A stretch of DNA of 64,000 nucleotides, from NCBI GenBank assembly GCA_016901395.1, contig JAEAMQ010000048.1, positions 1-64,000 of the forward strand, written 5' to 3'. Each line of letters opens with the position of its first letter. Position 1 is the stretch's first letter. A model generated the notes under the pieces. The model was not told where the DNA came from. It saw only the letters and a list, made by a program, of their open reading frames with translations, and made no database searches. Both the position numbers and the translations under genes were made by a program. This document shows, piece after piece, positions 17,309 to 26,987 of this stretch. Source of the DNA: Prevotella sp. (GTDB taxonomy: Bacteria; Bacteroidota; Bacteroidia; Bacteroidales; Bacteroidaceae).

Positions 17309-18865
17309 ATGAAATCTATATATCAACATATTTCATCGGCCATCCTTATTTTGCTGATCCTTTCAGCTTGTAGTGATACTGACATTATCCCTAACTTGAG
17401 TTCGGCCACCACGCCGTCCTCCATCGAGATGGTGATACCCACCGAGATGCAACAGTATATATATACTGATGGCACAGGTACGAGCGTTCTGCCCCTCATC
17501 AAGGGCCAGACTGTAACCCTTGGTGCCACCCTTATGCCCGATAGCATCACCTATGACGATCTGAACTGGACAAGTTCGGAGCCTTCTGTGGCTGCAGTCG
17601 ACGAAGGAGTTGTAAGTGCTCTGAGTGGTAGTGGGCTTGGCTACTCAGTCATCACAGTAACACCCGTAGGCATGTATTCGGGCTCAGGTGTGGCTAGTTC
17701 GCTGAAGGTGAAGGTAGACGATGAATTAGTGCCTGCCACTGCTATCACTCTCGATGCAGATACTGACGAGGTGTATATAGGCGAGCAGTTGGCTCTGACC
17801 TACGATATTGAGCCCGAAATCACTACATACCGCACGATTTCCTGGACATCCAGCGACGAGAGTGTTGCCACAGTAAATAGCAAAGGTGTTGTGACTGGTG
17901 TGGCTGTGAACTATAATACTACATCCACTAAAGTCACCATCACAGGCACAGCTCTCGACGGATCGGGTATTACAGCCAGCAAAGAAATAACAGTGAAACG
18001 CATAGTTCAGCCAGAGCAAGTTACCCTGTCTCAGACTTATTCGTCAGACAATGGCTACACCTGCGCCTACAATGAGCAAGGGCTGACCATTGGTTATACT
18101 ACTTATCCTGCTGATTGTACCACATCACTCATTCAGTGGACTAGCTCTGACGAGAGTATAGCCACTGTGAATGACGGCAAGGTAACCTTTAAGGGTTTCG
18201 GTGAAGTAACTATCACCGCCACCTGTCCTGCAACGGGCTACACCAGCAGCGTGAAGCTGAACATACCTGTGGGATTTATCCGAGAGGTATTCCACAACGA
18301 AAGCCACTACAGCCTCTATAATGCTTCGCAGAGCGGCAATGGTACGTCGACCTCGCACGAGTGGCACGACGGCTACCTCACCATCACCACCTACACGGTG
18401 AATGCCACGACACAGCGTGCCGACCTACGTTGGTGGGACACGCCTGTTACCTTGCATGCTGGCAAATATCCCATCCTGGCTGTGAAGATGGACGATGTAA
18501 AAGACTTGAACTACGGCATCACAAGCCGCAATATCAACTTTGACGTAGTGGGCACCAGTGAGAGTGGTACGTCCTACAAAGCTTTAGGCAATGGTAACAA
18601 CAAGTGGCTGCACGACTACAAGTGCTCCGACGGTTCGCATGTCTTTGTATATGACCTTAGCTCGCAGGAGTTCGGTACAGGCGGGCTGGCACCAACCACA
18701 GAGAGCATTAAGTTTACCACTTTCCAACTCAAGTATGCTGATATGAAGAGCGTCGACCATCAGGTGACCTATAATCTTTATTGGATGCAATCGTTTCAAT
18801 CAATCGAGGACGTGATTGATTATATCACTAAGGTAGACGGACTGACGTATGAAACAATTAAGTAA
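17309..18865 (+). CDS. Surface lipoprotein with Big2 Ig-like repeats and C-terminal carbohydrate-binding-like domain
   Basis: 518 residues. Lipobox cysteine at residue 21 (LILSAC). At least three Ig-like Big2 modules are marked by repeated W-T-S-S-[DE]-[EP]-S-[VI]-A-[TA]-V stretches (NWTSSEPSVAAV, SWTSSDESVATV, QWTSSDESIATV). The C-terminal ~190 residues (after VGFIREVFHNESHYS) form a different, beta-rich domain that resembles DUF4979-like modules; that name is from memory. Its place straight after susD is where surface glycan-binding proteins (SusE/F positional counterparts) are usually encoded, so glycan binding at the outer membrane is inferred. Confidence 0.82.
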   Translation: MKSIYQHISSAILILLILSACSDTDIIPNLSSATTPSSIEMVIPTEMQQYIYTDGTGTSVLPLIKGQTVTLGATLMPDSITYDDLNWTSSEPSVAAVDEGVVSALSGSGLGYSVITVTPVGMYSGSGVASSLKVKVDDELVPATAITLDADTDEVYIGEQLALTYDIEPEITTYRTISWTSSDESVATVNSKGVVTGVAVNYNTTSTKVTITGTALDGSGITASKEITVKRIVQPEQVTLSQTYSSDNGYTCAYNEQGLTIGYTTYPADCTTSLIQWTSSDESIATVNDGKVTFKGFGEVTITATCPATGYTSSVKLNIPVGFIREVFHNESHYSLYNASQSGNGTSTSHEWHDGYLTITTYTVNATTQRADLRWWDTPVTLHAGKYPILAVKMDDVKDLNYGITSRNINFDVVGTSESGTSYKALGNGNNKWLHDYKCSDGSHVFVYDLSSQEFGTGGLAPTTESIKFTTFQLKYADMKSVDHQVTYNLYWMQSFQSIEDVIDYITKVDGLTYETIK

Positions 18866-18886
18866 GAGGGGCTCAATAATTGTAAT

Positions 18887-20305
18887 ATGAGAAAACTAAA
18901 AACAATGAAAATCAGATCCATCACAACAAAGATAGGCTTGACAGTGGCAGTGCTGCTGTCAGCCTCCTGCCAGACTAATGAATATGGTACCGTAGACCTC
19001 TCAGACTATGAGCCTGAAGAAGAGGTAGGCATTGTCTATAATCACCCTGTGGCCCTCTATACGGCTGACGATTTCGAGCGTGTGAAGACAGCCTTAACTG
19101 ACGGTACTGCCCCCGAGGTGGTGCAGCAGGAATTCAATGTGTTGAAGAACAATACATATACTTCTGGTGAATATCTCACCACCAACCACGTCATTGAACT
19201 CATTGTGCGTGGTTCAAACTCTACCTACAGTGAGAATTACATCAATGCCAATCGTGATGCTGCTGCTGCCTACCAGTTTGGTCTGCTTTGGCTAATTACG
19301 GGAGATGAGACCTATGCCAAGCGTGGAATAGACATCCTCAACGCCTGGGTGGCTGGATGCGATGGCATCTGGACGGGTACGAGCGACTCTCGTTTGGCTG
19401 CTGGTACGATAGGCTTCACCTTCGCCCTTGCTGGTGAAGAGTTGCGCAATTACTCGGGCTGGACGGAATCCAGCTTCACTGAATTCAAGAACTGGATGGT
19501 GGAGAAATTTGCAGATTTAAACTATGCCTTCTTGCTCAACCACAACGGTGTGACCTGTGGGGCTACTCACTATTGGTCCAATTGGGATCTTGTAAATCTC
19601 TGCTCCTACTTGCAGATAGGTATCCTCACTGAGAACGATGATATGGTGAACTATGTGACTGAATATTTCCGCAATTCAGGTATCGGTAATGGCAACATAT
19701 CCAAGCTCTGTTTGGCAGAGAAGACGGATCCGTTGGGCACAGGAGAGAGTCTGATGCAGAACCAAGAAAGTGGACGCGATCAAGGCCATGCTGAGATGTC
19801 TGCTGCCGTGACCATCCAGCTTTGTCAAGCAGCGTGGGCTCTTTTTCAGAGCAACCCCACGCTTACCGACCTCAACTACTACACCGCCAACGACTGTGCT
19901 ATCCTCAAAATGGCTGAATATGTGGCCTTGACCAACCTACGCGATGGCTCCGACAATGCCAATGCCAACGGTTCGTGGCTTATCTCAGCTTCTGATATCA
20001 ATGCCAAAGCGTGGACCACGGTAGGACCATGGTGTACAGGAGCCGATTCTCACGAAGCCTCCCATCAACACACCATTTTCTCAGAGACACAGCGTGGTGG
20101 CGTGCGTCCGGGATGGGAGACGCTGCTGATGCACTTTACACAGGTGGCTCCGACCGATCTCTCTTCTGCCACGGGTACGGCATACACTAAGATGATGGCC
20201 GATAAGATGCGTCCCGAATGTGGTGCGGGCGACTCGCGCTACGGTGTCAACTCAGGTGCCTTTGATCAGATTGGATGGGGTACGCTGATGATGTATCAGG
20301 AGTAG
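18887..20305 (+). CDS. Alginate-lyase-fold polysaccharide lyase, lipoprotein
   Basis: 472 residues. Lipobox with Cys28 (VLLSASC). The body is a mostly helical toroid of the Alginate_lyase (PF05426) type, with conserved NHNGVTCGATHYWSNWDL and GRDQGHAEMS. Asn/His/Tyr residues in these blocks are candidate catalytic groups. It probably cleaves a uronic-acid polymer by beta-elimination; PL38-like enzymes share this fold, but I cannot fix the family. It is clearly paralogous to the interrupted gene at 21978-24461. A second start (MKIRSITTK) lies six codons in. Its Cys in QLCQAAW is the residue aligned with the TGA in the paralogue. Confidence 0.82.
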   Translation: MRKLKTMKIRSITTKIGLTVAVLLSASCQTNEYGTVDLSDYEPEEEVGIVYNHPVALYTADDFERVKTALTDGTAPEVVQQEFNVLKNNTYTSGEYLTTNHVIELIVRGSNSTYSENYINANRDAAAAYQFGLLWLITGDETYAKRGIDILNAWVAGCDGIWTGTSDSRLAAGTIGFTFALAGEELRNYSGWTESSFTEFKNWMVEKFADLNYAFLLNHNGVTCGATHYWSNWDLVNLCSYLQIGILTENDDMVNYVTEYFRNSGIGNGNISKLCLAEKTDPLGTGESLMQNQESGRDQGHAEMSAAVTIQLCQAAWALFQSNPTLTDLNYYTANDCAILKMAEYVALTNLRDGSDNANANGSWLISASDINAKAWTTVGPWCTGADSHEASHQHTIFSETQRGGVRPGWETLLMHFTQVAPTDLSSATGTAYTKMMADKMRPECGAGDSRYGVNSGAFDQIGWGTLMMYQE

Positions 20306-20354
20306 CACTTACTTCTCTATGGGGGATGCAACGCAAAGGCCTCCTAACTATTAT

Positions 20355-20398
20355 AAAAGCCAAATGTACGCCATGTAAATAGCGCGCATTTGGCTTTT
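20355..20398 (+). terminator. Strong hairpin between lyase and beta-helix genes
   Basis: AAAAGCCAAATG (20355-20366) pairs perfectly over 12 bp with CATTTGGCTTTT (20387-20398). A-rich bases precede it and T's end the right arm, so it could act as a partial or bidirectional terminator. Since the same locus continues downstream, attenuation or mRNA 3'-end protection is as likely as full termination. Confidence 0.6.
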
Positions 20399-20459
20399 GA
20401 AGTAAGTAAGATGCCCTGTTGAGACGTATGAGATAATATAACAAAAATAGACAAAGACC

Positions 20460-21905
20460 ATGTTTCAAAGACTATCGGGGTTGCTGATTACATTTGTAAT
20501 GACCAGCCTGATTAGCCAGAGTGCTACAGTAAAGACCTATCCTGCTGCCATCGGTGCACCTATGAGTCACGACTTCAGCGTGCAGGTGCGCATTCCTGAT
20601 GGTACATGGCAGAATGTGCCTGTTTACTTGTGGAAAGTAGACCATGTTGACAATGGTAAGCACAACGTGGAATCCAGCAGTGTGGCCAGCTTCGATTTCG
20701 AGGGCGAGGCAGAAGTGCGTGTGGTCTCTCATCGCCAAACCAGTAATGACGTGTCATGTGGCAATGCATTGACTAACAAAGTCTCCATCCGTCCATTGTC
20801 CACCAAAATTATCCCAGTGGTGGCCGACAGCATCATTACCTTTTCAATCAATCGCTCCAGATATCTATCCGTGGAGATTGACAATGACCAGTTCCATAAC
20901 CTGCATCTCTTTGCCAATCCCATGCAGGAGCAAGTGGAGCGAGGCAAGGATGTCATTTACTTTGGTCCAGGTTATCATGATCTGCAGGGTGACAGCATCG
21001 TCGTGAAGTCGGGACAGACTCTCTTTATTGACGGCGGAGCCTATGTCAAAGGCTGGGTGTCAGTATGGCATGCCAACGATGCCCGTGTGGTTGGTCATGG
21101 AATTGTCAATCCTGACCGCCAACACGAGGGTATCATGGTGAGATATTCTAACAATATCACTGTTGATGGTCCGCTCACAACCCAGATACCCGTGGGTGGA
21201 AGCAGCAATGTGAACGTGCTCAATGCCAAGTGTATCAGTTGGTATGGCTGGGGCGATGGTATGAACGTTTTTGCCAGTAGTGGAGTAAACTACAAGAACG
21301 TATTCTGCCGTACCAGTGATGACTGTTCTACCATCTATTGTACACGCAAGGGCTATGCCGGCAGCTGCCGTAATATTCGTGTCGACGGAGCTGTCTACTG
21401 GGCTGACGTGGCCCACCCAATTATGATTGGCTTACATGGAGACATTAGCAAAAATGAGGTCATTGAAGACGTAATCTATCACGATATTGATATCCTCAAT
21501 CAATCCGAGCAACAGATTGATTATCAAGGTTGCATCGGCATCAACAATGGTGACAATATCCTTGTACGGCGTATCATATTCGATGATATACGCATAGAAA
21601 GTCTACGTTGTGGTATGCTATTCAATCTGCGTGTATGCTACAACCGTAAATATTGCCATGCACCAGGGCGTGGCATACGCAACATCACCTTTCGCAACGT
21701 AAGTTATATGGGTACAGAGCCCAACCTCTCCATTGTTTCCGGATACGATACCACGCGTATCATCGACGGATTACACTTTGAATCTCTCACTATCAATGGT
21801 CTGCACATCTCCGATGACATGCCTTCGAAACCTAATTGGTACAAGACGGCCGACTATGCCCGCATATTTGTGGGTGAGCATGTGAAAGACATCTCGTTCA
21901 AATAG
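20460..21905 (+). CDS. Secreted right-handed beta-helix enzyme (GH28-like or related)
   Basis: 481 residues with a signal peptide (about 1-21). An N-terminal beta domain (about 22-120) precedes a beta-helix with regularly spaced N/I/V ladders (NITVDG, NVNVLNAKC, NIRVDG, NITFRN). The motifs WGDGMNVFASSG, RTSDDCSTIY and IGLHGD occupy the positions of the GH28 NTD, GDD and HG blocks, so Asp residues there are candidate catalytic acids. It probably hydrolyses a uronate- or hexose-containing glycan in the periplasm or at the surface. GH49/GH110-like beta-helix enzymes are alternatives. Confidence 0.65.
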   Translation: MFQRLSGLLITFVMTSLISQSATVKTYPAAIGAPMSHDFSVQVRIPDGTWQNVPVYLWKVDHVDNGKHNVESSSVASFDFEGEAEVRVVSHRQTSNDVSCGNALTNKVSIRPLSTKIIPVVADSIITFSINRSRYLSVEIDNDQFHNLHLFANPMQEQVERGKDVIYFGPGYHDLQGDSIVVKSGQTLFIDGGAYVKGWVSVWHANDARVVGHGIVNPDRQHEGIMVRYSNNITVDGPLTTQIPVGGSSNVNVLNAKCISWYGWGDGMNVFASSGVNYKNVFCRTSDDCSTIYCTRKGYAGSCRNIRVDGAVYWADVAHPIMIGLHGDISKNEVIEDVIYHDIDILNQSEQQIDYQGCIGINNGDNILVRRIIFDDIRIESLRCGMLFNLRVCYNRKYCHAPGRGIRNITFRNVSYMGTEPNLSIVSGYDTTRIIDGLHFESLTINGLHISDDMPSKPNWYKTADYARIFVGEHVKDISFK

Positions 21906-21977
21906 ATGTGACCTCCTAAATAAGCTGTCTATTCCTGTTCATACATTATCAAAATAATAAAACTATAAAACCTTTAT

Positions 21978-22877
21978 ATGAAAACGAAACTGTTTCTGAT
22001 GACACTCATGCTGTTCCTCATGGTTAAAATGATGCGTTCTGCTGTCATTACGCATCCCTGTATGCTCCACACTGCAAGTGATATCATTCGTGTTCGCACC
22101 TTACTTGATATTGCCCCGTGGAGCGATGCATATACCCATTTGGAGGCCAGCAGCTATGCCCAGTCTACCTATACTGAGCATACCTCAGCTCTATTAGACG
22201 GCTATCTGAAGCGTATGGATGCCTCTAATTGGGGACCCAATGGCAAAATAGCCCAATATGAGGATTACAGCAACTACACTGCCGCCATGCGCGATGCCGC
22301 TGCTGCCTATCAGCTGGCTTTGCGCTATCAGATTTCGGGCAACACAGACTATGCTGATGCTGCAGTGTCTGTACTCAATGCCTGGGCCGATAATTGTAAG
22401 GGAATTCTCATGTTAGATGGCTACACTAATAATATTCCCGATCCTAATGAGTACCTCATCAATATCCAAGCTTACCAATTTGCCAATGCCGCCGAACTAT
22501 TGCGCGATTATGACGGATGGGATGCCACTGACTTTGCTGACTTCCAGACCTGGATGAAGAATACATTCTATACCGTGGCTCGACTCTTCCTCGAAAATCA
22601 TCATGGCAACATAGGCAATATGCACTATTGGCTCAACTGGGATTTGGCCTCACTTACTGCCGTTCTCTCCATCGGCATTTTATGTGATGATGAGAATCTT
22701 ATTGACTATGCCATCAGTTATTTTAAGACTAACACTACCGAGGTTGGCTATGTGCGCAATGCCATTCCCTATCTGCATCAGGATGACAACAGTAACGAGT
22801 TGTTAGGCCAATGCGAAGAGAGTGGTCGAGACCAGGGACATGCCACGCTCTGTGTCGCTCTGTTGGGTGCATTCTGA
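21978..22877 (+). pseudogene. 5' half of a secreted alginate-lyase-fold lyase interrupted by in-frame TGA
   Basis: 299 sense codons followed by TGA at codon 300 (22875-22877). After the stop the same reading frame continues to 24461. The N-terminus has a signal-like hydrophobic stretch (about 1-23). Conserved blocks match the paralogue at 18887: AAAAYQLALRYQISGN, NHHGNIGNMHYWLNWDL and GRDQGHA. On its own this half lacks the C-terminal part of the lyase fold and all accessory domains. The gene is either a nonsense-mutated pseudogene, a recoded gene, or affected by a sequence error. See the finding on the TGA. Confidence 0.75.
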
Positions 22878-22880
22878 CAG

Positions 22881-24461
22881 ATGGCTTCCAATGTGGGTGA
22901 AGATCTTTTTGCCTATGACAATTATCGGGCTTTGAGCATGGCAGAGTATGTTGCTAAGTATAATCTGATGACGGCCGATACCTATGGCACATCAACCAAG
23001 ACTTTCGTTTACGATCACAATACGTTCCCCTATACAGCTTACAGCAATCCCTCTTACACCTGCGATACACTCTCAGCCACAGGCCGGGGTACGATACGCC
23101 CTGTATGGGAGCTTTTTGCCGGATACGCTCAAGCCAACGGCCTCTCCGCCATTTATAGCCAGCATTGGGCCGACATGATGCGTATGCAGAGTGGTTATGG
23201 TAGTGATGGTGGTGCAGGTGACTATGGCACATCCAGCGGTGGCTTCGATCAGTTGGGCTATGGCACACTGATGTATGCTCGTCCCGATACTAAGCTTGGT
23301 GCGTCGGCCGATACTTATGTGCGTAAAAACAATACTTCCAACCATGGTAGCGAGACTACAATGGAAATCTACACCTATGATACTAACGATGCCGACTTCG
23401 TTGGATTGCTTTCCTTCGATCTTCCCAATGACAGCTTTGCCAAGGGACGTACGGTAAAGTCGGCCTTGCTGCGCCTTGTCACCGAGCGTTTTAAGGGCGA
23501 TGCCACTTTGGCTGTCTATGCCTATGGTCATGACGTGGAGGAGAGCACCACATACGCTGGCGAGACCGACTACATATCTGCTGCTCGTGCCACAACGCCT
23601 GTCGCTACCGTCTCTTTAACGGGTATTAAAGGTATATCGGTGGTGTCTGATACCATTAGCGACTCTACCTATCTCGACATTGCTGCTTGGACTAATGCCA
23701 TCGATCTGACAACCTATATCGACACCCTGACATCTTCCAAGTTACGCCTTATGCTGGCTAAGACCCAAAATGAAAACTTCGCTACAAAGATTTTCACACA
23801 TGATGCAGCTGATATCAGTAACTCCAAAGCCAACTTTACTGTTGAAAGTGCCGACCTTGTGCCCCAACTCACCATAGAGTATGAAGATGGTTACGTGCTT
23901 CATGTCACTGCAGCTGGTGCCTCTACTCTTGTACTGCCTTTCACAGCCCTCATCCCTCAAGGGGTAAAGACCTACACGTTAGACTATTTGGCAGGAACTG
24001 CCGCTGCCGTAGCTACAGAGATTACCGGTCAGCTTCCTGCGGCCATTCCTGTGCTGGTCAATGCCGACGAGGGCAGCTACACCTTCAGCTATATGGGCAA
24101 CTACGCCGCTTACGCGTCTGCAGTCTCCTCAGGTGCCCTCACAGGTGTCTTTGTCCCTACGGCCGCGCCTTCAGGCTCTTATGTTCTCCAATCATCTGCT
24201 ACGAGGGTAGGCTTCTATCCTGTGAATACAGCCAACGTCACCGTCCCAGCCTGTCGTGCCTACCTCTCCACAGATACCTCTCAAGCTAAGTCTATCAGCA
24301 TTAGCTATGGCAAATCTACGGGTATAGAGACCTTCGATATGTCAAGAGAGGTCTATGCCAATACTCCCATTTACGATCTGTATGGCAGAAGGGTGAGACA
24401 GTCAACCAATATCCAGTCTGGTATCTACATACGTCAGGGCAGTAAGTTCATTGTGCGCTGA
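22881..24461 (+). pseudogene. 3' half of the interrupted lyase: lyase C-terminus, DNRLRE/CBM96-like domain, T9SS-like tail
   Basis: 526 residues in the same frame as 21978-22877, separated from it only by TGA and CAG. It starts inside the lyase fold (ALSMAEYVAKYNL matches AILKMAEYVALTNL of the paralogue). A DNRLRE/CBM96-like beta domain follows (KLGASADTYVRKNN to about PQLTIEYEDG), then a ~150-residue module beginning VLHVTAAGASTLVLPF, and a tail IYDLYGRRVRQSTN...YIRQGSKFIVR that resembles a T9SS C-terminal sorting domain. If translated alone from ATG 22881 it would lack a signal peptide. It more likely represents the remainder of one ~826-residue product. Confidence 0.75.
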
Positions 24462-24550
24462 GGTGTCATGAAAAATATCCTTTATGAATTAAGTACATGA
24501 CATCAGTCAGTTGTATCTTTATCGTATACTCAACTTTAAACCAACGATTT

Positions 24551-26542
24551 ATGAAAAGAAAACTTCTCAAGAGAATGGGACTGGCAGCTGTAACTTTTAT
24601 GGTTGGTCTATCCGCAATGGCTGATGAAACGCTCACTCCCTCAGCCGAAGATTGGTATCGCGTCAACTCCAGCGGAGCTTATGTCAGTGGCTACCCCAAG
24701 AACTACACCACGGTGGACAGTTATGAAAATCGCTATACATCGGGTTTTTTCGTACTCCAGCAATATGATTTGTCGGCCATCGACTTTTCCCAGGTGCAGA
24801 GCATTGATGTCACCCTGACCTATGTTCCCACTAAGGCATCGGGGCAGATGGGATTTTGGATTTATGGTGATACCTATCCCACCAGCAGCACTGATGTTTC
24901 TACCATTGTGGGAAATGTCACCACTGCCATCGGTTTGGCACCTACATCCACTACCGGAACCTACAACGACCCACTGGCTATCAATTCCTCTTCTGCTTCT
25001 GTGACCATCAATGACACAGACTATACGCAGAAGACTGCTACTTTCAGTGGTGACGCACTCACCACCCTATACAATGCTTTGCAGGATGGAAAACTGAACT
25101 TTATCGTGACGCGTGATGTCGTGACCAACACCGGTCAGGGCTTCTGCTATAGTGCTATGGAGAGTAACGGCGACCTGCGTCCAATGCTCACCGTGCACTA
25201 TTATCCCGTTTACAATACGACTACCAGCACGGGTTACAGTTCGCTGGAGGCCGCTGTGGCTGCCGTGACGGGTACGGAGACGCTGCAAGTCAACGATGAC
25301 GTGGAAGTGGCTTCGACCATTACCATTCCTGCCAGTACTTCTGTAACCATCGTGCCGGACAAAGACGGTGTGAAGATTTCGCGTGCCGCCAGCCTGACAT
25401 CGGCCATCATGTTTCTCAACAACCAGACCGGTGCCACCCTCACTATGGAAGGCAGCACAGACAAATCGCTCATCATCGATGGCAATGGCGTGAGCAGTTC
25501 GGCTGTCACTTTTGAGAGTTCCAAGGGTACCACCTTGCTGAAAGACATCACCATACAGAACGCTGTTTCCACAGCCACACAGGGCATTTTCTGTTTTAAG
25601 AGTGCAGGAACGGCAACACTCGATGGCGTAACCTTCGACAACTGTACCGTAAGTGATGGCTATGGCATCGTGTTCATCGGACTGAACGACCTTGTGCTGA
25701 AGAATGCCATCAACTTCACCAACTGCACCGGCTACAACATCTATCTGGAGAAGCGCCTTCGTGTGGATGCCACCGAACCGCTCACTACCAACAACCCCAT
25801 CTCACTCTACTATAAGTCCCCGGCTTTGGGCTATGTGGCTGGAACGACGGTGACCTCAGACGACATTGTGGACATGTTCTATCTGGCCAACGATGGCTAC
25901 GGCCTCATCCGCAAGTCGAGCGGCACGTCGGCTGTAGACATGGTGATGACAGAGGGCTACGACCTCTCTGTCTCTGCCGTTGGTGCCTCTACGTTGGTAT
26001 TGCCCTACGAGACGACAATCCCCTCTGGCATCAATGCCTATACGTTGGCTTATACGTCGGGTGATGCGGAGGTGACCGCTACTAAGGTAGACGCTATCCT
26101 CCCCGCCAATACCCCTGTACTCATCAATGGCGATGAGGGCAACTATAAGTTCACTTCCACGTCAGTGGCTACGTCTTCATCCACGGCAACCACATTGCCC
26201 ACCGATGTCCAAGTCTATGGCACGTTGACAGGAGTCTATGCGTCTACGACAGCTGCTGCGGGTTCCTTCGTGCTCCAAAACAATGATGACAACTTAGGTT
26301 TCTATGTTGTAGGCTTGTCCGAAGTCACCGTTCCAGCCTATCGTGCCTATATCGCATCAGCCAACACTACGTCTGCTAAACTAAGCATTGTCTATGGTGG
26401 CACCACAGGCATCGACACGGTAAAAACAACAGATACCACATATCAGGCCGACGGAAGAATCTATAATATTGCCGGACAATTGGTGGACAGTTCTTACAAG
26501 GGTGTTGTCATCAAAAATGGCAAGAAGTATCTCAATAAGTAG
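24551..26542 (+). CDS. Secreted multidomain beta-helix-like protein with T9SS-like tail (paralogue 1)
   Basis: 663 residues from ATG 24551. I chose this start because it gives a clean signal peptide (MKRKLLKRMGLAAVTFMVGLSAMA), while an earlier in-frame ATG (24497) only adds an unrelated extension. The domains in order are a DNRLRE-like beta domain (about 25-220), a pectate-lyase-like beta-helix segment (LTMEGSTDKSLIIDGNG, TLLKDITIQN, ATLDGVTFDN), the ~150-residue module starting SAVGASTLVLPYE that is shared with the interrupted lyase, and a tail IYNIAGQLVDSSYKG...NGKKYLNK like a T9SS sorting domain. No catalytic motif is recognised, so glycan binding or lyase activity is open. Confidence 0.72.
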   Translation: MKRKLLKRMGLAAVTFMVGLSAMADETLTPSAEDWYRVNSSGAYVSGYPKNYTTVDSYENRYTSGFFVLQQYDLSAIDFSQVQSIDVTLTYVPTKASGQMGFWIYGDTYPTSSTDVSTIVGNVTTAIGLAPTSTTGTYNDPLAINSSSASVTINDTDYTQKTATFSGDALTTLYNALQDGKLNFIVTRDVVTNTGQGFCYSAMESNGDLRPMLTVHYYPVYNTTTSTGYSSLEAAVAAVTGTETLQVNDDVEVASTITIPASTSVTIVPDKDGVKISRAASLTSAIMFLNNQTGATLTMEGSTDKSLIIDGNGVSSSAVTFESSKGTTLLKDITIQNAVSTATQGIFCFKSAGTATLDGVTFDNCTVSDGYGIVFIGLNDLVLKNAINFTNCTGYNIYLEKRLRVDATEPLTTNNPISLYYKSPALGYVAGTTVTSDDIVDMFYLANDGYGLIRKSSGTSAVDMVMTEGYDLSVSAVGASTLVLPYETTIPSGINAYTLAYTSGDAEVTATKVDAILPANTPVLINGDEGNYKFTSTSVATSSSTATTLPTDVQVYGTLTGVYASTTAAAGSFVLQNNDDNLGFYVVGLSEVTVPAYRAYIASANTTSAKLSIVYGGTTGIDTVKTTDTTYQADGRIYNIAGQLVDSSYKGVVIKNGKKYLNK

Positions 26543-26614
26543 ACACTTGGTTATGAACAAAGCGTATAATAACTTTACTCACAACACACTCATTTAACTA
26601 AAAAACAATAACAC

Positions 26615-26782
26615 ATGAAAAAGTATATAGCACCACGAATAATCGTAAGGCAGACCGAGCTGGCTTCTGGCTTGATGGCCGCCAGCGGTGAAGTGAAAGG
26701 AACAAGCGTCTATAGTGACGTGGAGGCCACAGCTGGCACGTCGCTCTCCAAACAGCGTTCTATTTGGGACGAAGAGGAGTAG
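26615..26782 (+). CDS. Small conserved-type protein, 55 residues
   Basis: A short frame starting MKKYIAPRIIVRQTEL and ending SIWDEEE with TAG at 26780-26782. It lies 72 bp after paralogue 1 and is followed 42 bp later by a strong terminator, which supports a real transcript end. It has no signal peptide, and the middle contains LASGLMAASGE. From memory, Prevotella genomes contain many short proteins with the pattern MKKYI.P.I.V...LLA.SG... and an acidic C-terminus (FDEEE-like); function unknown. A RiPP-precursor-like or small signalling role is possible but speculative. Confidence 0.6.
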   Translation: MKKYIAPRIIVRQTELASGLMAASGEVKGTSVYSDVEATAGTSLSKQRSIWDEEE

Positions 26783-26824
26783 CAAGAGTGTACAGAAGCG
26801 GAAATTAATATAAAACACCAAAAG

Positions 26825-26857
26825 CCAGTGATGCGTTCTGCACCGCTGGTTTTTTTC
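26825..26857 (+). terminator. Rho-independent terminator after the small ORF
   Basis: CCAGTG (26825-26830) pairs with CGCTGG (26844-26849), an inner TGC/GCA stem closes the loop, and seven T's follow. Probably ends the main polysaccharide-locus transcript. Confidence 0.85.
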
Positions 26858-26987
26858 TTATCTATCGTTTATCTCAACATTGCCTCTGTTATATTGAAGG
26901 GGGATGAGGCTGCCTTTTCATAATCTTACCTTACGTATTCCTTTCTTCCCATGCGTAATATGATTAGTACATCACATTAAAAACCGA

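Noticed and set aside
22878-22910. Bacterial SECIS element after the in-frame TGA
   Set aside because: Only a short CTTC/GAAG stem with a bulge is seen; no convincing apical-loop motif and no sel genes in view, so I do not annotate one.
24497-24550. Upstream ATG for the 24.5-kb secreted protein
   Set aside because: It would put 18 residues before a clear signal peptide that starts at 24551.
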